The notes beneath the pieces were generated by a model. The model was not told where the DNA came from. It did no database searches and worked only from the letters and a program-made list of their open reading frames with translations. From SIG607 sp045605385 (GTDB lineage: Bacteria; Bacillota; Clostridia; Oscillospirales; Acutalibacteraceae): a DNA stretch of 64,000 nt. A program made the translations under genes and the position numbers. The stretch lies in assembly GCA_045605385.1 (NCBI GenBank), contig JAZUPW010000012.1, forward strand, positions 256,052 through 320,051. Reading direction: 5' to 3'. Shown piece after piece: positions 43,769 to 52,144 of the stretch (position 1 is its first letter; each line of letters starts with the position of its first letter).

Positions 43769-43797
43769 AAAGGCTTCCCCTCAAGGGGAAGCCTTTT
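43769..43797 (+). terminator. Strong hairpin with plus-strand T-tract and no plus-strand gene
   Basis: AAAGGCTTCCCCT (43769-43781) and AGGGGAAGCCTTT (43784-43796) form a 13-bp stem with a 2-base loop; TTTTTT follows on the plus strand. Neighbouring genes run on the minus strand, where no T-tract follows. It may be a remnant of a lost gene or a half-palindrome related to the element at 43567-43697. Confidence 0.6.
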
Positions 43798-43817
43798 TTG
43801 CCCCTTTATATATCAAT

Positions 43818-44960
43818 CTACAACTTAACTATAATACTTGAAATTCTTTTAGCACTTTCGGGAAGGCTCGACAAAATCGCGTATTCTTCAACAGAATGAG
43901 CTCTTTCACCGCCAATTCCTATCGAGTCGATACACGGAATTCCATAAGATGTGACGTTTGATGCATCGGACCCGCCTGCCCGTTCCCCGATTTCGAGCAA
44001 CGATAGTCCGTTTGCGGTAAAAATTTTATTTATATCAGCTAAAAGCTTTGTATTTTTCTCGTTCAATTCCATAGCAGAGCGCTTGCTTATCTGACTGACT
44101 TCGGTCGTGCAGCCTTCAAGATAATTCATCTCTGCCACGGTTTTAACTATTCTCAGCGCTTCCTCGTATTCGCCACTAGTAGCAAAGCGAACATCCACCT
44201 TAAATTCACAAGAACCCGGCACTGTATTCGATGCCGTTCCGCCTAATATCACGCCGCAATTAAATGTAAGCCCTTTGTCATTTTTAATTTTTTCAAGCTC
44301 AAGAATTTTAGCTGCTGCTTCAGCAATGGCGTTTGCACCCTCTCTCGCGCAGTATGAGGAGTGCGCCTCTATTCCTTTTATCTTAAATAAAAATCTCGCA
44401 ATTCCCTTGCGCTTAAGACACGCCTTTCCTTCAAAATATCCTTCGTGTCCCTCAAGATTTAAAAAGGCAAGCGAATCTTTAGCGCTTTCGCAAATATAAT
44501 CAATAGTGTCACGGCTTCCGACCTCTTCGTTGGACTGAAGTATCATTTTAACGCATCTGTCTTTATATCCCGCATCGGAAAGTGCCTTCATAGCAAGAAA
44601 TCCTGCCACAACTCCGCCCTTGCAATCCATAGCCCCTGGGCCCCGTAACTTATCCCCTTCTCTTTTTGCCGGTGGATTTCCGAAAAGACCCACGGGATGA
44701 ACGGTATCTAAGTGACCGGAAAGTGTTATAACACCGCCGGGCGCATTTCTGTTCATAACCACAGTAACAACATCGCCGAACTCGGAAAATTTTTGAATTT
44801 CGGTTTCCCAGCCGTTTTTATTTGAAAGCTTAATGAAATATTTACTCACTTCATCCACTCTTTCCTTTTCAAGCGACGGGCTTTCGATATTTACAACATC
44901 CTCCAAAATATCAATATATTCCTCGGTTAAATTATCAATGTTTTCAAATACTTTTTTCAT
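43818..44960 (-). CDS. M20-family metallopeptidase, carboxypeptidase G2-like
   Basis: A 380-residue zinc peptidase. Zinc ligands appear as SGHLDTVHP near residue 80, GPGAMDCKGG near 110 and EEVGS near 142 (catalytic Glu); the dimerisation domain spans about 185-290 and the last His is in GERAHSVEEY near 355. It could split dipeptides or acyl-amino acids such as glutamate conjugates. The ATG at 44960 follows GAGG. GC content (about 45-47 percent in lines I counted) exceeds its neighbours (about 37), and repeats flank both sides, suggesting transfer. Confidence 0.85.
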   Translation of the reverse strand: MKKVFENIDNLTEEYIDILEDVVNIESPSLEKERVDEVSKYFIKLSNKNGWETEIQKFSEFGDVVTVVMNRNAPGGVITLSGHLDTVHPVGLFGNPPAKREGDKLRGPGAMDCKGGVVAGFLAMKALSDAGYKDRCVKMILQSNEEVGSRDTIDYICESAKDSLAFLNLEGHEGYFEGKACLKRKGIARFLFKIKGIEAHSSYCAREGANAIAEAAAKILELEKIKNDKGLTFNCGVILGGTASNTVPGSCEFKVDVRFATSGEYEEALRIVKTVAEMNYLEGCTTEVSQISKRSAMELNEKNTKLLADINKIFTANGLSLLEIGERAGGSDASNVTSYGIPCIDSIGIGGERAHSVEEYAILSSLPESAKRISSIIVKL

Positions 44961-45281
44961 ATTACAACCTCGCATTGTTCATATTCTTACATTAACAACC
45001 CATCCGCGTTCACTTTTGCGAGTTCGCACATTACACAGGAGAGGCTTTTTGAGTTCGTTTTTTTGAAATTCTTTATAGAATTAGTGCACGATTTAAATGC
45101 AGCAAAATCATTTTACCAGGAGCAAAAATCTTTGCTCGCAAGGAGATTTTTGCGACGCCGTCAATTGACACAGTGCTCGCAATAGCAGAAAAGAGCGTTA
45201 GCTCTTGAGAATTTTATGAAATAAAATTCTGTATGCGTCAATTATATCACAAATTTAAAATTATTACAATATTTAAAACAA
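44961..45281. repeat. Gene-free spacer with several hairpins, related in style to the hairpin arrays
   Basis: No gene is visible in about 320 bases. Perfect inverted repeats are GCAAAAATC (45122-45130) with GATTTTTGC (45145-45153), AAGAGC/GCTCTT (45191-45206) and AGAATTTTA/TAAAATTCT (45208-45230, loop TGAAA). GCGTCAATT-like segments recur near 45155 and 45235. It resembles the three hairpin arrays in having unrelated perfect stems close together, but the linkers are less regular. Confidence 0.5.
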
Positions 45282-45313
45282 AAAAATAAGGCTCTCACTA
45301 TTTAGAGAGCCTT
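45282..45313 (-). terminator. Terminator after mazF
   Basis: AAGGCTCTC (45288-45296) pairs with GAGAGCCTT (45305-45313) around an 8-base loop, and T residues follow on the minus strand. Confidence 0.85.
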
Positions 45314-45327
45314 ATAAATATTATCGG

Positions 45328-45702
45328 TTATGTAACCGTGTTAGAAGAAATACTGTTATTACCTAACCCAAAACTTACAGAAAGTGCCCTATCTACCTGC
45401 CCCATTGCTTCTATATCTAAAGTACCCATTTTTTCGCGTAAGCGCTTTTTGTCAATGGTTCGTACCTGTTCAAGCAGTACAATAGAATCCTTAGATAAAC
45501 CGCAATCTTCAGCTTCTACTTTTATATGTGTAGGCAAATTTGCTTTTTCTTTCTGGCTTGTTATTGCCGCAGCAATTACCGTTGGACTGTATTTATTACC
45601 TACGTCATTCTGTATTATTAATACAGGCCTTATTCCGCCTTGTTCACTACCAATAACGGGGCTTAAGTCGGCATAGTATATATCACCGCGTTTGATGATC
45701 AT
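45328..45702 (-). CDS. mazF: MazF/EndoA-type mRNA interferase
   Basis: A 124-residue PemK/MazF-fold endoribonuclease. Family marks are KRGDIYYADLSPVIGSEQGGIRPVLIIQND at the N-terminus (Arg and Gly of the RPVLI strand), AAITSQ near 46 and LLEQVRTIDKKRL near 76. It closely resembles B. subtilis EndoA/NdoA, which cuts at UACAU. The usual antitoxin gene directly upstream is missing: the 160 bases between this gene and argH hold only a terminator. It is monocistronic, with its own terminator. Confidence 0.9.
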   Translation of the reverse strand: MIIKRGDIYYADLSPVIGSEQGGIRPVLIIQNDVGNKYSPTVIAAAITSQKEKANLPTHIKVEAEDCGLSKDSIVLLEQVRTIDKKRLREKMGTLDIEAMGQVDRALSVSFGLGNNSISSNTVT

Positions 45703-45820
45703 TTATCGTTTCACACTCCGTAAAATATTCTAAAGATATTTTTACCAAGGAATTTAAAATTTAATCAAGTTTTAAAAAATTTTGTTCCTTATATATACTA
45801 TGTCCATAAAAATTTTTAGT

Positions 45821-45848
45821 TAAAAAATAAGACCGCGTCTGCGGTCTT
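45821..45848 (-). terminator. Terminator after argH
   Basis: AAGACCGC (45829-45836) pairs with GCGGTCTT (45841-45848) around GTCT; on the minus strand ATTTTTT follows. Confidence 0.9.
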
Positions 45849-45862
45849 ATACGGTATAATAA

Positions 45863-47233
45863 TTATAAATTTTCCTTTATAAACTTAATTTGCGCTTCTA
45901 CCGATGATACACTTGTGCCACCCTCACTTGTACGTTTATTCATACAAGTTTCAAGTGAAATTTCCATGTACAAATCTTCTTCAAATAATTCACAGTAAGT
46001 CTTATATTCTTCAAGTGATACCGTCTCAAGTACTTTATTATTTTTAATACAATCGCCAACAATAGTACCCGAAATTTTGTATGCAGTTCTAAACGGCATC
46101 CCCTTTTTAACAAGATAATCTGCAAGGTCAGTTGCATTAATAAAACCTTTTTGTGCCGCCAATAACATATTATCGGGCAAAACTGTCATTGTAGAAATCA
46201 TACCGTTCATAATAGGTAAACACTTTTTAACGGTTTCAACTGCATCAAAAACGCTTTCTTTGTCTTCTTGCATATCCTTATTATAAGCAAGTGGAAGACC
46301 TTTAAGCATAGTAAGAGTTCCAATTAAATCACCATAAACTCTGCCGGTTTTTCCGCGAATTAATTCTGCCATATCTGAATTCTTTTTTTGCGGCATAATT
46401 GAAGAACCTGTGGTATAAGCATCGGACAGTTCAATAAACTTAAACTCCCAACTTGACCACAAAATAAGTTCTTCGCTAAAACGTGATAAATGGGTCATAA
46501 CAAGTGATAACGCGCTTAGCAATTCAACACAGAAATCTCGGTCTGAAACGCCGTCAAGCGAATTTAAAGCAATTGAGTTGAAATCAAGTGCTGCTGCTTC
46601 CATTCTTCTATCTGTATTATAAGTTGTACCCGCTAAAGCACAGCAACCAATAGGCGAAATGTTTATACGTTTTTGGCAGTCTTTAAGTCGGTCAACGTCT
46701 CTTAAAAACATCATAGCATAAGCTAATAGATGATGTCCCATTGAAATCGGCTGAGCGCGTTGAAGATGAGTATATCCAGGCATAATATCACGTTTGTGAA
46801 GCTCTGCTTTTTCACACAAAACAGAAATTAAATCTTTAAGCATTTCGCTGATAACTGTTACTTCATCACGCAGATACATTCTTAAATCAAGTGCAACCTG
46901 ATCATTACGGCTTCTTGCGGTATGAAGTTTTTTACCGTCTTCGCCAATACGCGCTGTAAGTTCCTGCTCAATGAACATATGAATATCTTCACAGGTCATA
47001 TCAAACTCTAATTTACCGGCTTCAATATCACTTAAAATAGAAGAAAGACCATCAATTATATTATCTTTTTCAGCTTCACTAATTATTCCACAGGCAGAAA
47101 GCATAGCCGCGTGCGCTATGCTTCCCTTTATGTCCTGACGGAACATTTTACAGTCAAAATGTATTGATGAATTGAAATCATCGGCCATAGAATCGGTAAA
47201 ACCGTCGGTTCGGCCTGCCCACATTTTAGCCAT
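45863..47233 (-). CDS. argH: Argininosuccinate lyase
   Basis: Cleaves argininosuccinate to arginine and fumarate, the last step of arginine synthesis. The 456-residue protein has the fumarase-superfamily signature GSSIMPQKKNSDMAE near 274, HTARSRNDQVALD near 103 and GYTHLQRAQP near 150. It overlaps argG by one base (stop/start TAATG). It is the last gene of the ABC transporter-argG-argH group and ends at a terminator. Confidence 0.97.
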   Translation of the reverse strand: MAKMWAGRTDGFTDSMADDFNSSIHFDCKMFRQDIKGSIAHAAMLSACGIISEAEKDNIIDGLSSILSDIEAGKLEFDMTCEDIHMFIEQELTARIGEDGKKLHTARSRNDQVALDLRMYLRDEVTVISEMLKDLISVLCEKAELHKRDIMPGYTHLQRAQPISMGHHLLAYAMMFLRDVDRLKDCQKRINISPIGCCALAGTTYNTDRRMEAAALDFNSIALNSLDGVSDRDFCVELLSALSLVMTHLSRFSEELILWSSWEFKFIELSDAYTTGSSIMPQKKNSDMAELIRGKTGRVYGDLIGTLTMLKGLPLAYNKDMQEDKESVFDAVETVKKCLPIMNGMISTMTVLPDNMLLAAQKGFINATDLADYLVKKGMPFRTAYKISGTIVGDCIKNNKVLETVSLEEYKTYCELFEEDLYMEISLETCMNKRTSEGGTSVSSVEAQIKFIKENL

Positions 47234-48462
47234 TAATTATCTCCCTTTTTCTTAGCATCTACCATTGCTTGAACCTTTATCGGTAAACCGTAAAGATTAA
47301 TAAATCCTGCAGAATCTTTTTGATCGTAATCGCTTTCACCAAAGGTAGCAATTTCTTCGCTGTAAAGAGAATAATCACTCCAAACACCTGCGTTAATAAT
47401 GTTACCTTTATATAGTTTAACTTTTACGGTACCGGTAACGTTTTCCTGAGTTTTGTCTACAAAAGCGCTAAGCGCTTCACGTAAAGGTGTAAACCACTGA
47501 CCGTTATAAACAAGTTCAGCAAAAGTAATGGAAAGTCTTTGTTTTTCGTGTAACGTCATTTTATCAAGGCAAATGGATTCAAGAATGCTATGCGCCTTAT
47601 AAAGAATAGTACCACCAGGAGTTTCATAAACACCACGGCATTTCATACCAACAAGTCTGTTTTCAACGATATCAATAATACCAATACCGTTAGCGCCGCC
47701 AAGTTCATTAAGTTTTAAGATTATTTCCTTAGCCGACATCTTTACGCCGTCAACAGCAACAGGCACACCCTTATCAAAATCAATGGAAACGTAGGTAGGT
47801 ACGTCAGGCGCATCAATAGGAGAAACGCCCATTTCAAGGAAGCCTTTCTTTTCATACTGAGGCTCATTTCCCGTATCTTCAAGATCAAGACCTTCATGAG
47901 ATAAATGCCATAAGTTTTTATCCTTGGAATAGTTGGTTTCTCTGTTAATCTTTAACGGAATGTTATGCGCTTCGGCATAATCAATTTCTTCCTCGCGTGA
48001 TTTAATATCCCATTCTCTCCAAGGAGCAATAATAGGCATATCGGGAGCAAAATACTTTATTGTAAGTTCAAAACGTACCTGATCGTTGCCCTTACCTGTG
48101 CAACCGTGGCAAATAGCATCAGCCCCCTCTTTAAGTGCAATTTCTGCAAGTCCTTTTGCAATACAAGGACGAGCATGAGAAGTACCTAAAAGATAATCTT
48201 CGTACACAGCCCCTGCTTTCATTGTTGGGATAATGTAGTTGTCAACATAATCATCGGTCAAATCAAGAACGTAAAGTTTAGAAGCGCCTGTCTTTAAAGC
48301 TTTTTCTTCAAGACCTTCAAGTTCATCAGCCTGTCCAACGTTACCCGAAACAGCAATAACTTCACAGTTATTATAGTTTTCTTTTAACCACGGAATAATA
48401 ATAGATGTATCAAGACCGCCCGAGTATGCTAAAACAACTTTTTTAATATCTTCTTTTTTCAT
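47233..48462 (-). CDS. argG: Argininosuccinate synthase
   Basis: Joins citrulline and aspartate with ATP. The 409-residue protein has the PP-loop AYSGGLDTS near residue 13, GCTGKGNDQVRFE near 122 (aspartate and citrulline contacts) and MKCRGVYETPGG near 275. TGGAGGAGA precedes the ATG. It lies 24 bases downstream of the ABC ATPase gene on the same strand with no terminator between, so citrulline import and use may be coexpressed. Confidence 0.97.
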   Translation of the reverse strand: MKKEDIKKVVLAYSGGLDTSIIIPWLKENYNNCEVIAVSGNVGQADELEGLEEKALKTGASKLYVLDLTDDYVDNYIIPTMKAGAVYEDYLLGTSHARPCIAKGLAEIALKEGADAICHGCTGKGNDQVRFELTIKYFAPDMPIIAPWREWDIKSREEEIDYAEAHNIPLKINRETNYSKDKNLWHLSHEGLDLEDTGNEPQYEKKGFLEMGVSPIDAPDVPTYVSIDFDKGVPVAVDGVKMSAKEIILKLNELGGANGIGIIDIVENRLVGMKCRGVYETPGGTILYKAHSILESICLDKMTLHEKQRLSITFAELVYNGQWFTPLREALSAFVDKTQENVTGTVKVKLYKGNIINAGVWSDYSLYSEEIATFGESDYDQKDSAGFINLYGLPIKVQAMVDAKKKGDN

Positions 48463-48486
48463 AATAAATCTCCTCCAGAGAAAAAA

Positions 48487-49224
48487 TCACAAAACTTTAG
48501 AAAGGAAATCCTTAAGTCGAGGTGATTTAGGATTACCGAAGAACTCTTCAGGAGTTCCTTCCTCAATAATAATACCTTCATCAATAAACACAACGCGGTC
48601 AGCAACTTCCTTTGCAAAACCCATTTCGTGTGTAACGCAAACCATTGTCATACCGCTTTTTGCGAGTTCCTTCATAACTTCAAGAACTTCACCAACCATT
48701 TCAGGGTCAAGCGCACTTGTAGGTTCATCAAAAAGCATTACGTCAGGGTTCATAGCAAGAGCTCTTACAATGGCAACACGCTGTTTTTGGCCACCCGAAA
48801 GTTGTTCGGGGTAAGCATTTGCTTTATCTTCAAGGCCAACCCTTTTAAGCAGTTCAATTGCTTTATCTTCAGCCTGTTCTTTACTTAAACTTAATAGTTT
48901 AATAGGTGCTAAGGTCATATTTTTAAGAATAGTCATATGCGGAAACAAATTAAACTGTTGAAAAACCATTCCCATTTTTTGGCGGTGTAAGTTAATATTA
49001 GTTTTAGGATCGGTTATATCAACGTCTTCAAAGAAAATACTGCCACCTGTTGGTTCTTCCAAACGGTTTAAGCAACGTAAAAAAGTTGATTTACCCGAAC
49101 CCGAAGGGCCAATTACAACAATAACTTCACCCTTTTTAATTTCAGCATTAACACCTTTTAAAACGTGAATGTCACCAAAAGATTTTTTAAGGTCAACGGT
49201 TTTAATAACAACATCAGTGTTCAC
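48487..49224 (-). CDS. glnQ: Polar amino-acid ABC transporter, ATP-binding protein
   Basis: A 245-residue GlnQ/HisP-type ATPase at the inner face of the membrane. Walker A GPSGSGKST is near 31, the Q-loop QQFN near 81, signature LSGGQKQR near 136, Walker B VMLFDEPTSALDPE near 158 and the switch His in CVTHEMG near 193. The start is the GTG at 49224 behind AAAGGAGG, which itself lies in the end of the permease gene (11-base overlap). Confidence 0.95.
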   Translation of the reverse strand: MNTDVVIKTVDLKKSFGDIHVLKGVNAEIKKGEVIVVIGPSGSGKSTFLRCLNRLEEPTGGSIFFEDVDITDPKTNINLHRQKMGMVFQQFNLFPHMTILKNMTLAPIKLLSLSKEQAEDKAIELLKRVGLEDKANAYPEQLSGGQKQRVAIVRALAMNPDVMLFDEPTSALDPEMVGEVLEVMKELAKSGMTMVCVTHEMGFAKEVADRVVFIDEGIIIEEGTPEEFFGNPKSPRLKDFLSKVL

Positions 49225-50008
49225 TCTTACGCAACCTCCTTTCAAGAATTGAGAGAAGTTTTGAAAGAATAATTACTATAACAAGATAAATAACAGCAAG
49301 ACTTATATAAGGAACATAAGCCTGATAAGTTTTACTAACAATATTCTGAGCTTGTTTAGTAACGTCACGCAAAGCAATAACAGAAACAAGAGAAGTATCT
49401 TTAAGCAAAGTTATCATTTCGTTGCCAAGCGCAGGTAAAATATTCTTAATAGCCTGAGGAATAATTATATACCACATTGTCTGAACATAATTAAGGCCTA
49501 AAGAACGCCCAGCTTCGGTTTGTCCTTTACTTATAGACATAAGTCCCGAACGCGCAATTTCAGCAACGTAAGCGCCCGAGTTAATACCAAGAGTAACAAT
49601 ACCGCACACAATCATTCCGGTATCGGTCTTTGGAACCATAATAACAAAACCCATAATAAGCAACTGTACCATCATAGGCGTGCCACGAATAACCGTTAAG
49701 TATAATTTACAAAAACTGTTTAACCAACTAAATAAAAAGAACGGTCTTTTATTAAGGGAATCATACGATGTGCGTATTATAGCAATAATCAAACCAATAA
49801 TTATACCAAGAAGTAACGCGCCAATTGTTACAATAAAAGTAATTTTAAGACCGTCTACAAAAAATTTCCATCTATCTTGATAAATAAAAGTCTGATATAG
49901 TTGAAAAAACAGATTTTGTAACCATTCTGGTAATTCCGAAATCCAATTAGGACAGGATTCTAACCATTTGGAAAAAGTAAGTATAGTCACAAATATTTTT
50001 CCTTTCAC
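49214..50008 (-). CDS. Polar amino-acid ABC transporter, permease
   Basis: A 264-residue membrane subunit of the HisM/GlnP family with about five helices from residue 52 on. The EAA loop is GINSGAYVAEIARSGLMSISKGQTEAGRSLG near 140-170, where it docks on the ATPase. The first 45 residues form an unusual Trp-rich amphipathic extension. It lies 56 bases after the binding-protein gene, separated by a hairpin, and overlaps the ATPase gene. Confidence 0.93.
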   Translation of the reverse strand: MKGKIFVTILTFSKWLESCPNWISELPEWLQNLFFQLYQTFIYQDRWKFFVDGLKITFIVTIGALLLGIIIGLIIAIIRTSYDSLNKRPFFLFSWLNSFCKLYLTVIRGTPMMVQLLIMGFVIMVPKTDTGMIVCGIVTLGINSGAYVAEIARSGLMSISKGQTEAGRSLGLNYVQTMWYIIIPQAIKNILPALGNEMITLLKDTSLVSVIALRDVTKQAQNIVSKTYQAYVPYISLAVIYLVIVIILSKLLSILERRLRKSEH

Positions 50009-50016
50009 AATATATT

Positions 50017-50045
50017 AAGCAGGGCCGGCATAGCCGCCCCTGCTT
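50017..50045 (-). promoter_or_regulatory. Intraoperonic hairpin between binding-protein and permease genes
   Basis: AAGCAGGGCCGGC (50017-50029) pairs imperfectly with GCCGCCCCTGCTT (50033-50045), without a T-tract. Such hairpins after binding-protein genes commonly stabilise that part of the mRNA and give the binding protein in excess. Confidence 0.65.
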
Positions 50046-50064
50046 AAAAAACTTCAAAAAATAA

Positions 50065-50802
50065 TTATTCTGCAGGAATGTACTTAGCAATAATCTTTGC
50101 AACAGTGCCGTCTGCTTTAAGTTCAGCAAGAGCCTTGTTGAATTTATCCTTAAGTTCGGTGTTGTCTTTAGAAATCGCTGCAGCGTAATCTTCAACAGCA
50201 TATTCAGTTTCAAGAATCTTAAGACCTTCGTTAGCCTTAACAAAACTCTTTGCAGGTTCGTTATCAATAACAACACAGTCAACCTGACCGTTCATAAGAG
50301 CAGCAACTGCTAAAGCACCGTTATTGTACTGCTTAACGTGATCCTGACCGAAATCATCTGTACAGTAGATATCACCTGTAGTACCGGACTGAACACCGAT
50401 CATCTTTTCAGCGAGGTCGTCAATAGTAGCAATAGCGGAATCTTCCTTAACAATTACAACCTGAACACCTGTAGCATAGGTTTCAGAGAAGTCAACAGAA
50501 AGAAGACGTTCTTCGTTAACGGTCATACCTGCAAGTGCAAAGTCAATTGCGCCGGATTCAACAGCTGTAAGTAAGGAATCGAATTCCATATCTTTAATTT
50601 CGAGTTCCATACCAAGTTTTTCAGCAACAGCAGCAGCGATTTCAGCATCAATACCAACAATCTTGCCGTCATCGTCAACAAACTCATAAGGTGGGAATGC
50701 AGCGTTAGTACCCATAACAAGTTTGTCTTCCTTAGCGCCGCAACCTGCGAAGCAAGCAACAACCATAAGAAGTGTTAAAACAATAGCCAATAATTTTTTC
50801 AT
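50065..50802 (-). CDS. Amino-acid ABC transporter substrate-binding lipoprotein
   Basis: A 245-residue family 3 solute-binding lipoprotein. The signal peptide ends in the lipobox CFAGC (Cys21 lipidated). The mature part shows LVMGTNAAFPPYEF, the family hallmark, MEFDSLLTAVESGAIDFALAGMT near 73 and IGVQSGTTGD near 136. It is the first gene of the transporter-argG-argH group behind a good promoter and AGGAGG. Given the neighbours, citrulline, arginine or ornithine is a plausible ligand; the sequence alone does not decide it. Confidence 0.93.
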   Translation of the reverse strand: MKKLLAIVLTLLMVVACFAGCGAKEDKLVMGTNAAFPPYEFVDDDGKIVGIDAEIAAAVAEKLGMELEIKDMEFDSLLTAVESGAIDFALAGMTVNEERLLSVDFSETYATGVQVVIVKEDSAIATIDDLAEKMIGVQSGTTGDIYCTDDFGQDHVKQYNNGALAVAALMNGQVDCVVIDNEPAKSFVKANEGLKILETEYAVEDYAAAISKDNTELKDKFNKALAELKADGTVAKIIAKYIPAE

Positions 50803-50827
50803 TTTTAGATCCTCCTAAAAAATTTTT

Positions 50828-50867
50828 TGTATGCATACATAATAACACCTAATTAATAAAAATGCAA
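50828..50867 (-). promoter_or_regulatory. Promoter and palindrome of the ABC transporter-arg group
   Basis: On the minus strand TTGCAT (50862-50867) and TATTAT (50839-50844) are 17 bases apart. TGTATGCATACA (50828-50839), a perfect 12-bp palindrome, covers the region just after the -10 and could be a repressor site. Further upstream TGCATAATATTCA (50939-50951) resembles an ArgR box half-heartedly. Confidence 0.65.
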
Positions 50868-51011
50868 GTCTTTTTTTAAAATTTATGCAAAAAGTCGGTT
50901 TTTAGGGCTATTTTTATTTAATGTTTATTCATAATTGTTGCATAATATTCATTATTTTGCATATTTTTACACTTTGTAACGAAAATTCAAATAATTATAA
51001 TGTAACTAAAC

Positions 51012-51041
51012 TTGATTTTTAGGGTATAATTGTGATATAAT
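51012..51041 (+). promoter_or_regulatory. Promoter of smpB
   Basis: TTGATT (51012-51017) and TATAAT (51036-51041) with an 18-base spacer; another TATAAT lies at 51025-51030. Confidence 0.6.
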
Positions 51042-51083
51042 TCATAGGCTGTAATTATCTATTTTGCAAAGGAAGTGATTTCA

Positions 51084-51545
51084 ATGTCTGAAAATTTGAA
51101 AACTATTGCCACAAACAAAAAAGCGTTTCACGAATATTTTGTTGAAGAATCGCTTGAAGCAGGCATTGAACTCACAGGCACCGAAATTAAATCGGTCAGA
51201 GCCGGAAATCTTAACTTAAAAGATTCTTGGTGCAGTATTGATAACGGCGAACTTATAATTAAACAGTTGCACATTAGTCCTTATGAATTTGGTAACCGTT
51301 TCAATAAAGATCCGCTTCGCCCAAGAAGACTTCTTGTTCATAAACGTGAAGCCATGAGGTTATTGGGGCTTATTAAGCAACAAGGTTTAACGCTTATCCC
51401 CCTTTCGGTTTATTTCAAAGGCTCACTTGTTAAGGTACAGGTTGGCGTATGTAAAGGTAAAAAACTTTATGATAAACGCGCTGATGCCGCAAAAAAAGCA
51501 GCTGACCGAAATATTGACCGTGCCCTTAAAGAACAGAACCGATAA
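51084..51545 (+). CDS. smpB: SsrA-binding protein SmpB
   Basis: Partner of tmRNA in rescue of stalled ribosomes. The 153-residue OB-fold protein has GIELTGTEIKSVRAGNLNLKDSW near 23, LLVHKREA near 90, GLTLIPLSVYF near 108 and a basic C-terminal tail (KKLYDKRADAAKKAADRNIDRALK) that enters the mRNA channel. The ATG at 51084 follows AAGGAAGTG. The tmRNA gene starts 15 bases downstream, the classic pairing. Confidence 0.97.
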   Translation: MSENLKTIATNKKAFHEYFVEESLEAGIELTGTEIKSVRAGNLNLKDSWCSIDNGELIIKQLHISPYEFGNRFNKDPLRPRRLLVHKREAMRLLGLIKQQGLTLIPLSVYFKGSLVKVQVGVCKGKKLYDKRADAAKKAADRNIDRALKEQNR

Positions 51546-51560
51546 TTACAGAATATATAC

Positions 51561-51906
51561 GGGGGTGTAAAGGTTTCGACAGGGATTTTGAAGTACGAGA
51601 AGCGAGCGGTGGCGTGGGACCACCTTAAAACTCACAATTTTTAAAATTAAACGACAACAATAAAGTTGCTCTTGCTGCTTAATTAAGCAGCCGTCTGATT
51701 TCAGAGTACCGCGGCTGAATGAGGGCGTCGATTAGCGGTGCACATGAACAAAGGTACGCTCACACCTTTGTCACGACTTTGAGCTACCAAATATAATAGG
51801 GTGACACTTCCCGATTATATAAGGGAACGCAAATAATTGTCTGCGCTCGGAGATGCTCGTATGGATAGATTTTTGGACAGGGGTTCGACTCCCCTCACCT
51901 CCACCA
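51561..51906 (+). ncRNA. ssrA: Transfer-messenger RNA (tmRNA)
   Basis: The tRNA-like ends match: GGGGGTG at the 5' end pairs with CACCTCC before A and encoded CCA (51904-51906); the T-arm GGGGTTCGACTCCCC is clear near the 3' end. The tag frame ends in NDNNKVALAA and a TAA at 51680-51682; the codon before it is TTA, so the resume codon is either TTA (51647) or AAC (51650). The ALAA tail is a ClpXP/ClpAP-type degron. Length 346. Confidence 0.95.
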
Positions 51907-51907
51907 G

Positions 51908-51948
51908 AAAAGAACCCACATTTGTCTACGACAAGTGCGGGTTCTTTT
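51908..51948 (+). terminator. Terminator after tmRNA
   Basis: AAAAGAACCC near 51909 pairs with GGGTTCTTTT ending near 51948; an inner TTTGTC/GACAAG pairing extends the stem. Confidence 0.88.
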
Positions 51949-51953
51949 CAATG

Positions 51954-52117
51954 AAATAAATCCCTTGCAGGATTTGTGAAATAACGCTTCGCGTTATGAA
52001 ATAGCTGACACTATGAAATGCGCTGCGGCGTATGAGGGATTTATTTTATTTCACATTTTGCCGCTAAGGCAAAATATTTCATAATCCAAAGGATTATTTC
52101 ATATTGCGTAGCAATAT
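51954..52117. repeat. Modular hairpin array 2
   Basis: AAATAAATCCCT (51954-51965) pairs perfectly with AGGGATTTATTT (52035-52046) and encloses AAATCC/GGATTT, ATAACGC/GCGTTAT and ATAG/CTAT hairpins separated by TGAAAT. From 52047 to 52117 come ATTTTGCC/GGCAAAAT, ATAATCC/GGATTAT and ATATTGC/GCAATAT separated by the inverted linker ATTTCA. This is the same plan as array 1 with mostly different stem sequences. It starts right after the tmRNA terminator. Confidence 0.78.
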
Positions 52118-52144
52118 TTCATTAAATATGCTATAATATTTATT

